From contig JASLXW010000202.1 of NCBI GenBank assembly GCA_030740135.1, positions 1-7,286 of the forward strand: DNA of 7,286 bases, read 5' to 3'. Both the position numbers and the translations under genes were made by a program. Under the pieces are notes generated by a model, which had not been told where the DNA came from, did not search any database, and saw only the letters and a list, made by a program, of their open reading frames with translations. The DNA is from Nitrospinota bacterium (lineage in GTDB: Bacteria > UBA8248 > JACPRG01). Below, one piece after another: positions 1 to 5,959 of the stretch (the first letter of the stretch is position 1; each line of letters begins with the position of its first letter).

Positions 1-1303
1 CAAAGCAAATCCCGTACAAGAGGCCGCGCAGCTCCATCCACGATTGAACCACATGGACATGAGGCAAAAAGTCCCACCAATTATGGAGCCCGAACGTAAT
101 CACCGGGATGCCCATCGCCGCCGCCTCAAGGCCCGCCGTACCCGTGATCACCGCTACGCACAGGCTTCCCCGCCCTACTTCAAGGGAATCGACCACGGGC
201 GAGAGCATCACGACGTTCGGGATGTCTTCGAGAAGACGATAGAATCCCCGCGGACGCTTTCCGATGGCCCAGAGATGTTCCTTGATGGCGAGCTTCACGC
301 CCGCCGGAAGATTCTTGGCGATCAGCTCGACAACGGCCATTTGCTCGTTGAATTCAGGGGAAAAAATGGACAGGGCGCTTTCCGGCTCGAGATGCAACGG
401 GCAATAGACATAATCCACGCCCTTCAAATCTTCCACCGTCAACAGGCGGCAAGCGTTCAGGTGTTTGAAATGCAGATATCTTCGCCAATCGTGAAGGAGC
501 TGATGAGACAACAAGCTGTTCCCGATCCGGGTAATCCCCTTCCACCTTTGGTAACCGTCGATCAGGATGGTCTTCAACAGGGTCCGAAGCGTCACCCACA
601 ACGAGCGGCGAAAATTCACCGCGCCGCGCCATTCATCGTAACCGGAGCGCCGCCCCTGCGACCACTCGTCGTCGAAAATCCCGTCGGTCCCCAAGGCCTC
701 AAAAGCCGTCTTCAGTTGGGGATACGCCAAGAACTCATCTTCATACCATGTGAAGTAATCGAGGTACTTCGCCCAACCCAAGGCCCGCATTTTGATGTTC
801 CGGCGCCTCGCCACAACGCAGCAGCACTTTCCAACGAGGCTTCCAGGCTCTCCAATCATCAGGTCCGGCCTCCGCTTCTCGAAATAGTCTTCCCAGTACG
901 CAAGAACCGTGTTAAAGAAATTCAGGGATTTTTCGTAAGAGGCCTTCTCACTTAATTTCGAGCGGGGATAATGAGGAGCCAGAGAAGAAAATCCCCTTCC
1001 CAGATGCCGGTCCGCCTGAAAAAAATCGACTGCCAGAATACCGTAGGTTGCTTCAATAGACCGGGCTTGATTAACGATGGACTCCTCATCCGAGTCCACT
1101 TCATCATAGGAATGAAAAAAATGGTTTATGGTCACAACGTCATTAATTGCACCCCTCTTGTCCATGTTCTGGAAAAATTCGGCATCCTGGCGGTTCACAC
1201 AAATCAGGCTGATTCCGGCGCCCGTCTCCCGCTTCAACCGCTCGGCGAGCGGAAGCCAAACCCACCTGAGACTGGCGACCGCCCAGATGACAACCCGATT
1301 CAT
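1..1303 (-). CDS. Surface-polysaccharide glycosyltransferase-like protein, downstream tandem paralogue (3' end off window)
   Basis: I translated this strand by hand from the ATG at 1303-1301. It stays open for 434 codons to the left edge with no stop or frameshift, so the C-terminus lies outside the window. The protein starts MNRVVIWA and matches its upstream neighbour along its whole visible length, with about 312 of 434 residues identical by hand count and a single one-residue gap near residue 208. The best-conserved part is residues about 298-434: YVYCPLHLEPES, then KEH at 341-343, then GTAGLEAAAMGIPVI ending near 402. This layout resembles the nucleotide-sugar-binding half of GT-B-type capsule or surface-carbohydrate enzymes (Capsule_synth-like); the acceptor and donor are unknown. 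The start is supported by TGAGGT at 1316-1311 and by an in-frame TGA at 1351-1349 with no other start codon between. No signal peptide or clear membrane segment is visible, so a cytoplasmic or membrane-associated role is inferred. Family assignment is from remembered motifs. Confidence 0.88.
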   Translation of the reverse strand, partial: MNRVVIWAVASLRWVWLPLAERLKRETGAGISLICVNRQDAEFFQNMDKRGAINDVVTINHFFHSYDEVDSDEESIVNQARSIEATYGILAVDFFQADRHLGRGFSSLAPHYPRSKLSEKASYEKSLNFFNTVLAYWEDYFEKRRPDLMIGEPGSLVGKCCCVVARRRNIKMRALGWAKYLDYFTWYEDEFLAYPQLKTAFEALGTDGIFDDEWSQGRRSGYDEWRGAVNFRRSLWVTLRTLLKTILIDGYQRWKGITRIGNSLLSHQLLHDWRRYLHFKHLNACRLLTVEDLKGVDYVYCPLHLEPESALSIFSPEFNEQMAVVELIAKNLPAGVKLAIKEHLWAIGKRPRGFYRLLEDIPNVVMLSPVVDSLEVGRGSLCVAVITGTAGLEAAAMGIPVITFGLHNWWDFLPHVHVVQSWMELRGLLYGICF

Positions 1304-1310
1304 GGCTGGG

Positions 1311-1316
1311 ACCTCA
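1311..1316 (-). promoter_or_regulatory. Ribosome-binding site of the downstream paralogue
   Basis: On the minus strand TGAGGT lies 7 nt before the ATG at 1303. Its position matches the TAAGG before the ATG of the upstream paralogue at 3043, and the two leaders are about 70% identical over 33 nt. This supports the chosen start in both genes. Confidence 0.6.
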
Positions 1317-1337
1317 TCAGGAGGGAAGTGGCGGACC

Positions 1338-1496
1338 TCACTGCACCTTCAAGTAATCTTCAAGCTCTTGACAGAGTCCATAAGGGCTGGAACTTACACA
1401 CCAGCCGATGAGAGCCTGGTGGAGACCGTCAATGTTGTGGATTCGCCCTGGCGGGGGAACCGGACGAGTCGCCCCCGCAAGATTCGCCCGCGTCAC
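1338..1496 (-). CDS. Possible 52-residue small protein or decayed remnant between the paralogues
   Basis: This frame begins with GTG at 1496-1494, which overlaps the TGA stop of the upstream glycosyltransferase (1495-1493) in a GTGA arrangement typical of translational coupling. It ends with TGA at 1340-1338, 34 nt before the ATG of the downstream paralogue. A G-rich stretch (GGGGG) lies about 7 nt before the GTG. The translation has a Pro/Arg-rich start, then a more protein-like second half (IDGLHQALIGWC, then SPYGLCQELEDYLKVQ at the end) with two cysteines. I recognise no family. Its stop lies at nearly the same distance from the next ATG (34 nt) as the stop of the kinase fusion does from its neighbour (31 nt), and the sequence between is similar. 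It could therefore be a relic of the duplicated 3' end of that gene rather than a real gene. No codon-bias or homology test was possible. Confidence 0.3.
   Translation of the reverse strand: MTRANLAGATRPVPPPGRIHNIDGLHQALIGWCVSSSPYGLCQELEDYLKVQ
1385..1406 (-). repeat. Perfect 6-bp inverted repeat upstream of the downstream paralogue
   Basis: On the minus strand GGCTGG (1406-1401) and CCAGCC (1390-1385) are perfectly complementary around a 10-nt loop. No T-run follows, so it is not a convincing terminator. A second CCAGCC sits at 1309-1304, directly before the ATG, and could compete for the same arm. Confidence 0.35.
1440..1489. repeat. GC hairpin flanked by 9-bp direct repeats after the upstream paralogue's stop
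   Basis: The 9-mer GATTCGCCC occurs at 1440-1448 and again at 1481-1489 (plus strand). Between the copies is an inverted repeat: GCGGGGG at 1451-1457 pairs with CCCCCGC at 1472-1478 around a 14-nt loop. With one mismatch the arms extend to 9 nt (1449-1457 with 1472-1480). The hairpin begins about 15 nt after the stop codon of the gene at 1493-3043, where a terminator could sit, but no T-run follows on the minus strand. It may slow the polymerase, protect the mRNA 3' end, or be a duplication or insertion scar. Confidence 0.4.
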
Positions 1497-3043
1497 AGCT
1501 TAGCCCCCACATCCGCATCGGCCTCCCGGGCCACTACCGGAGAAGCAAATTCCCCGCCGGATTGCAAGGTGCTCATTAGATGGGCGAACAAGCGATCCAC
1601 CTCTTCCTCGCTGGCCGGGGGTCTCTTCTTCGAGACATAATCGATGCCCGCCAAGTCCATCGCAGAGGATTTGACGGCCTGCAGCAGTCTGGCGCCATCT
1701 TTCTTCCGGCGGACCTTTGCTTCCGGGTTGTTTTCCTCAACGCAAATCCTGTACAAGAGGCCGCGCAACGCCGTCCACGACCGAACCACGTGGACATGGG
1801 GCAAAAAGTCGTAGCAATTGTGAAGCCCGACCGTTATCACTGGAATGCCCATGGCCGCCGCCTCGAATCCCGCCGTCGTTGTGATTATTGCCACGCAGAG
1901 GCTTCCGCGCGACAGCTCGAGGGAATCCACCGTTGGCGAGACCATCACGACGTTCGGGATGTCCTCAAGAAGACGATAAAACCCCGGCGGACGCCTCCCG
2001 ATGGCCCAGAGATGTTCCTTGACGGCAAGCTTCACACCCGCCGGGAGGTTCTTGGCGATCAACTCAACAACGGTCATCTGCTCGTTGAATTCAGGGGAGA
2101 GAACGGACAAGGCGCTTTCCGGCTCGAGGTGCAGCGGGCAATAGACATAGTTCGCGTCCCTTAAATCTTCGGCGCCCGCCAAACGGCAGGCGTTCAAACG
2201 TTTAAAATCCAGATATTTCCGCCAATGATAAAGAATCTGATGAGGTAGCAGGTTATTCCCGATCTTGTAAATCCCTTTCCACCTCTGATAAAAGTTGACC
2301 AGTATGTCATTGACCATAAACCAAAGGGTGACCCACAGCGAACGGCGGGTGAACGCCGATCTGCGCCACGTCTCGAAAAACGAGCGCAACCTCCCGGACC
2401 AGGCGTCATCCGAATCACCCGGCGCTGATCCCAAGGCCTTGTATGCCGGCTTGAGCCCGGGGTACGTCCAGTATTCGTCTGTGTACCAAGTGTGGAAATC
2501 CAGGTATCGGGCCCAGCCCAGTTCCCTGAGTTTAATGCCTCGACGCCTCGCCACGACAGAGCAGCATTTCCCGACAAAGTTTGCGGTCGCCTGGATGATC
2601 AAGTCCGGTTGCCGCTCCTCGAAATAATCTTCCCAGAAAGCCAGGACCTGATTAAAAAAATTCAGAGAGTTCTTATAAGACGCTTTCTCGCTCAGTTTCG
2701 AGCGCGGATAATAAGGGGCCAGCGAAGAAAATCCCCTTCCCAGGTGCCGGTCCGTCTGAAGGAGGTCCACGGCCAGAACACCGTAGATCGATTCGTTGGA
2801 TCGGGCTTGACGGATAATGAAATTTTCGTCACCGTCCACTTCGTCGTACGTGTGAAAGAAATGGTTTATCGTCACGACGTCGTCGATGGCGCCGCTCTCA
2901 TCCATACCCCGAAAAAATTCGGCGTCCTGCAGACTCATGCAGATCAAGCTGATGGTCGCGCCTGTTTCGCGCTTGAGTCTCTCGGCAAGCGGCGTCCACA
3001 GCCAGTTGTAGTTGGATTGGGCCCAGATGACAACCCGATTCAT
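1493..3043 (-). CDS. Surface-polysaccharide glycosyltransferase-like protein, upstream tandem paralogue
   Basis: A complete 516-residue protein if started at the ATG at 3043. The frame also allows a start at 3124, but that would add 27 residues and overlap the preceding gene; the paralogue downstream begins with the same MNRVVIWA and has a matching leader, so 3043 is preferred. The N-terminal half (about 1-200) opens with a beta-strand-like VVIWA and carries RHLGRGFSSLAP near 99-110 and SKLSEKASY near 115-123. The C-terminal half holds YVYCPLHLEPES (299-310), VKEH (341-344) and TTAGFEAAAMGIPVI (389-403), a layout resembling the donor-binding half of GT-B capsule or surface-carbohydrate enzymes. 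The last 80 residues are charged and variable. No signal peptide or obvious membrane span is seen. The stop lies in a GTGA overlap with a possible small frame. Role inferred: sugar or polyol-phosphate transfer during surface-glycan assembly; the exact substrate cannot be read from the sequence. Confidence 0.85.
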   Translation of the reverse strand: MNRVVIWAQSNYNWLWTPLAERLKRETGATISLICMSLQDAEFFRGMDESGAIDDVVTINHFFHTYDEVDGDENFIIRQARSNESIYGVLAVDLLQTDRHLGRGFSSLAPYYPRSKLSEKASYKNSLNFFNQVLAFWEDYFEERQPDLIIQATANFVGKCCSVVARRRGIKLRELGWARYLDFHTWYTDEYWTYPGLKPAYKALGSAPGDSDDAWSGRLRSFFETWRRSAFTRRSLWVTLWFMVNDILVNFYQRWKGIYKIGNNLLPHQILYHWRKYLDFKRLNACRLAGAEDLRDANYVYCPLHLEPESALSVLSPEFNEQMTVVELIAKNLPAGVKLAVKEHLWAIGRRPPGFYRLLEDIPNVVMVSPTVDSLELSRGSLCVAIITTTAGFEAAAMGIPVITVGLHNCYDFLPHVHVVRSWTALRGLLYRICVEENNPEAKVRRKKDGARLLQAVKSSAMDLAGIDYVSKKRPPASEEEVDRLFAHLMSTLQSGGEFASPVVAREADADVGAKL

Positions 3044-3051
3044 GACTGGGG

Positions 3052-3056
3052 CCTTA
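3052..3056 (-). promoter_or_regulatory. Ribosome-binding site deciding the start of the upstream paralogue
   Basis: TAAGG on the minus strand lies 8 nt before the ATG at 3043. It is placed almost as in the paralogue's leader at 1311-1316 and favours 3043 over the upstream ATG at 3124. Confidence 0.5.
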
Positions 3057-3074
3057 CGAGGAGGGCAGCGGCAT

Positions 3075-4745
3075 TCATCCTGAATCTTCCGGCAACCATC
3101 CTCGACTCTCAAGGCACTCCACAATGGTCCGGACCGATTCCGTGACCGATAGGATTTCCGTATCGACAGTCACTTCGGAATCTCTCGGCACTTCGTAGGG
3201 TTGGTCCAAACCGACGACCGAGGATTCTTCGCCGGCCAGCGCTTTTGCATACAGCCCCTTGGGATCTCGCCGGAGGCAGGTCTTCAGATCGGCCTTCACG
3301 TAAACCTGGATGTAGTTCTCGATCTGTCTTCTGGCAAAACCTCGAATCTCATCATAGGGCGCGATGTTGGCCACGAGGGCAATGACGCCATTCCGGGAAA
3401 GGAGCTTCGCCGCGAAGATGATCCGTTTGATGTTACTGATCCGGCCGCTCCGGGTGTAGTCGGTATCGTTTCCGAAGAATTCGCGGACGCGGTCGCCGTC
3501 AATCAGCTCGAAGGGCCTCCCCCTCTTCGCGAACTCCTCGGCGAGCCCTTGGGCGATGGTCGTCTTGCCCGAGCCCGAAAGTCCCGTCAGCCAAAGGGTG
3601 AATCCATCATTCACTCGCGTATTGGGCATGAGATCCGCACCGAACTTCGCTCGACGGGCGCTTTCATCACCCCGCGGAGGAACGACCGTCCGCCCCCTCG
3701 GCGGATCGGCGAACGGGGCGCTCATCGGCGCCGGGGAAACGCCCTGTCCCGCCCGCTGATCCCGACAGGAAGCGGCGATCTCGAGAATGAGATCGATGCA
3801 GGCCAAGCCATGATCTCCGATGGCCGTTTCCGCCGACAACTGAATTCCGTGGACGCCGGACTCAATGACGTGAAAGATGCCCTCCACCTCGGCGATCAAA
3901 GGCAGGGCGTTCGTGACCATGCTTTGCAGGAACTGGGTGGCGCAAAAGACGCGGCATCCCCTGGCCAGGGCCTGGCGGGTGACTTCGCGTTGGGCCTGCA
4001 GAACATCCAAAAGGCCGACCTCGCTGGCGAGATCTCCGCGGTCGATCAAGACGCAGGGGCAATACGCCAGGATGGCCGAAAGGTTTGCCAGCGCGGCCCG
4101 CGTCTCAACCTTGGGAATGCACTGTGGCGGGTGCTCAGGCCCGCTCAACCTCTCCTCGACCGCCCGAATGTCCTCCACATCGCGAACGTAGGACAATCCG
4201 AGGTAAGTCGCTCCCTCAGCAACGGCCGCATCGATTAAACCCACGTCTCTATCCGACAGGTACTCCCCTGTATATTCGATTCCCCGACCGTGAAGCCCTT
4301 TGTTGTTTTCCAAAACACCGTCGACTTGAGACTCCAATACGGCCCCCTCAGCGGTCACCTCAACCACGCGAAATCGCGAAAGCCCGTCGTTTGCGCAAAC
4401 GTCATCCCCGACCTCCAGTCCCCGCAGGCCGTCGGGGTGGCTCACCTGACGATGCTTGAGCTCAAACCGCTCTCCCCGGCGCAGCGGGATGAATTCCGTC
4501 AGGTTTGTCGTGCGAATCTTGGCCCCCGGCAAATCCACAAGTGTGGTCAAATCGGGATGGAACGACCGGAGCTTCCGCAGGACGTCCCGAACGTCCTCGG
4601 GCGTCAGGTGGGCGCCGTTCAAACGGAAAATGGCCGGGGTCCGCTCGCAGACCCGCCGAATCTTTTCACGGTCCATCATCGCGGGGCCGACAGTGACGAT
4701 AACCGTGAAGGGATGAGCGATCTCAGTCACAAAACGCGTCTCCAT
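3075..4745 (-). CDS. Pyruvate-kinase-like / adenylylsulfate kinase fusion protein
   Basis: A 556-residue protein with two enzyme modules. Residues about 10-328 match the A and B domains of pyruvate kinase: TVGPA (18-22), RLNGAH (41-46), DLPGAKIR (71-78), the B domain around 82-158, PKVE (211-214), RGDL (236-239), CATQFLQSM (268-276) and LSAETAIG (303-310). The usual C-terminal regulatory domain of pyruvate kinase (about 120 residues) is absent. After a Pro/Arg-rich linker (about 329-378) comes APS kinase: Walker A GLSGSGKTT (388-396), LIDGDRVR (414-421), R435/N438, NIAPYDEIR (460-468) and KGLYAKALAGE (496-506). The second module phosphorylates APS to PAPS using ATP. The first would convert PEP and ADP to pyruvate and ATP if active, so ATP recycling for PAPS synthesis is a possible role (inference). 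The ATG at 4745 overlaps the ATP sulfurylase gene by 23 nt; a TTG at 4775 is an alternative start. Internal ATGs at 3725 and 3629 could in principle yield a separate APS kinase. It should not be labelled simply as pyruvate kinase or cysC. Confidence 0.9.
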   Translation of the reverse strand: METRFVTEIAHPFTVIVTVGPAMMDREKIRRVCERTPAIFRLNGAHLTPEDVRDVLRKLRSFHPDLTTLVDLPGAKIRTTNLTEFIPLRRGERFELKHRQVSHPDGLRGLEVGDDVCANDGLSRFRVVEVTAEGAVLESQVDGVLENNKGLHGRGIEYTGEYLSDRDVGLIDAAVAEGATYLGLSYVRDVEDIRAVEERLSGPEHPPQCIPKVETRAALANLSAILAYCPCVLIDRGDLASEVGLLDVLQAQREVTRQALARGCRVFCATQFLQSMVTNALPLIAEVEGIFHVIESGVHGIQLSAETAIGDHGLACIDLILEIAASCRDQRAGQGVSPAPMSAPFADPPRGRTVVPPRGDESARRAKFGADLMPNTRVNDGFTLWLTGLSGSGKTTIAQGLAEEFAKRGRPFELIDGDRVREFFGNDTDYTRSGRISNIKRIIFAAKLLSRNGVIALVANIAPYDEIRGFARRQIENYIQVYVKADLKTCLRRDPKGLYAKALAGEESSVVGLDQPYEVPRDSEVTVDTEILSVTESVRTIVECLESRGWLPEDSG

Positions 4746-5877
4746 TCCGCTGGAGGTGGAGCAGAACTTCGGCAACCTCGCACCGCATCATCGTTTCCGG
4801 CGGCGCCTTCTTGCGGAGGAGCTGTTCCCGGACTTCCGTTCCGCTGATCCGGACGACCCAGTCCTGATCGCCGTCGTGACGACATTCGTCCACCGTTACC
4901 ATGCTCGCACAACGCCGACAATAAAAGGGCTCCTTCCAGGCCAGAATCTCAATGCCGAGATCCGGCATTGCCAGGCACCTCTCCTGCGCCTCGTAAAGAC
5001 CGTAATAGTTCCCCACGCCGGCGTGGTCGCGCCCGACGATAAAATGGGTGCAACCGTAGTTTTTGCGGATGAGGGCGTGAAAGATTGCCTCGCGCGGGCC
5101 CGCATATCGCATCTGGGTCCCCAAGGTGCCGAACAGGACCCGATTCTCCGGGAAAAAGCCTTCAAGTAGAACCCGGTAACCCTCGATGATCGCCCTCGGC
5201 GTAAAATCGCCTTTCTTCTTCCAGCCGATGAGAGGGTGGATAAAAAGGCCGTCGGCGAAATGCAGGGCGCGGCGCTGATGGTGCTCATGCGCCAGGTGGG
5301 GGGGATTGCGCGTCTGGAAACCGACGACGGTTTTGAGGCCCCGCCCCCGGATGGCCTCTCGGACCTCTTTCGGAGACTTGTAAAGCTCCGTGAGGCGCGT
5401 CTGAAGCCGGCTGCGGTCCGTGACGGCCACGCGGCCGCCCACCCGATACGGAGACCGGGACATCTCCATGGCCACGCCCGGGTGGGCCGGGTCCGAAGTC
5501 CCGAACATACGCGGGATGTCCCGTTTCCAGTCTACCTGAAAAACGTCGCTGATCTCCAAACGCGCGCAGGGGAACCCTTCCCCGTCCACCAGCTCCACAT
5601 CCGAGAATCGGGCCAGCCTTCGGGCGAGCTCGGGGTCAACCGGAAGGGTGACGGGCATGGACCAGGGCCGGCCGTCCGGCAGGCGGAGGGCTTCCAAAAC
5701 CGAGCCATGGCTCTCGCGGTCCAGAAATCCCTCCAGGGGCGCGAACACTCCCTCGCTGATGTTCAACACGTCCGAGAGGTGTTCATCCTCCAAGACCACC
5801 GACGGTTTCGCCGAGCTTTTCCTTCGGGGGGTGGCCCCCGATTCGGATGAATCTTCCGTCCTCGTCACCAATCGCAT
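4723..5877 (-). CDS. sat: Sulfate adenylyltransferase (ATP sulfurylase), single-polypeptide type
   Basis: Catalyses ATP + sulfate to APS + pyrophosphate in the cytoplasm, the first step of sulfate activation. At 384 residues it has the usual length of the bacterial single-chain enzyme (not the CysD/CysN pair). The N-terminal PUA-like part carries GVFAPLEGFLD (43-53). The catalytic part has the nucleotide-binding QTRNPPHLAHEH (188-199) and GRDHAGVGNYY (282-292), both essentially canonical. Near the C-terminus, C320, C323, C332 and H334 form a Cys/His cluster in the region where several bacterial and archaeal homologues bind zinc, and ISGTEVR (344-350) follows. No APS kinase domain is attached here; that activity is in the next gene, which overlaps this one by 23 nt, so the two are probably translated together and hand APS on. 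The ATG at 5877 has only a weak GGA-type ribosome site. The 82-nt gap to the exporter shows no clear promoter or terminator. Confidence 0.95.
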   Translation of the reverse strand: MRLVTRTEDSSESGATPRRKSSAKPSVVLEDEHLSDVLNISEGVFAPLEGFLDRESHGSVLEALRLPDGRPWSMPVTLPVDPELARRLARFSDVELVDGEGFPCARLEISDVFQVDWKRDIPRMFGTSDPAHPGVAMEMSRSPYRVGGRVAVTDRSRLQTRLTELYKSPKEVREAIRGRGLKTVVGFQTRNPPHLAHEHHQRRALHFADGLFIHPLIGWKKKGDFTPRAIIEGYRVLLEGFFPENRVLFGTLGTQMRYAGPREAIFHALIRKNYGCTHFIVGRDHAGVGNYYGLYEAQERCLAMPDLGIEILAWKEPFYCRRCASMVTVDECRHDGDQDWVVRISGTEVREQLLRKKAPPETMMRCEVAEVLLHLQRNGDAFCD

Positions 5878-5959
5878 CTATCCATCTTTCGCGGCACACA
5901 CACTTTCAGACCTGGATGGGTTTGCGCAGCGTCCGGGGGCTTTGGGGAAAGGATGCTCG
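5878..5959 (-). other. Short intergenic gap between exporter and ATP sulfurylase
   Basis: 82 nt with no convincing hairpin, T-run or promoter boxes on the minus strand. Read-through from the exporter gene is the simplest reading, which would put all genes of the window in one transcript. Only a weak AAGATGGA-type ribosome site precedes the ATG at 5877. Confidence 0.4.

Noticed and set aside
44..955. Long plus-strand frame of 303 codons
   Set aside because: It is antisense to the glycosyltransferase paralogue on the minus strand. Its similarity to the plus-strand frame at 1580-2164 simply reflects the duplicated gene underneath.
1401..1414. 14-bp identity with 5221-5234 inside the ATP sulfurylase gene
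   Set aside because: Similarity does not extend beyond the 14 bases, and such a match is not very improbable in a 7-kb window.
1428..1433. TTGACG on the minus strand as a -35 box for the downstream paralogue
   Set aside because: No reasonable -10 box lies 16-18 nt further on, so I do not call a promoter.
3044..3124. Upstream ATG at 3124 for the first glycosyltransferase-like gene
   Set aside because: The extra 27 residues have no counterpart in the paralogue, would overlap the preceding gene by 50 nt, and the ATG at 3043 has a ribosome site conserved with the paralogue.
3201..4238. Plus-strand frame of 345 codons opposite the kinase fusion
   Set aside because: Antisense shadow in GC-rich DNA; the minus strand has clear catalytic motifs throughout, and the plus-strand translation shows no recognisable domain.
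4746..4775. TTG at 4775 as start of the kinase fusion
   Set aside because: It is a rarer start codon and deepens the overlap with ATP sulfurylase to 53 nt. The ATG at 4745 already includes the whole pyruvate-kinase core. Not excluded.
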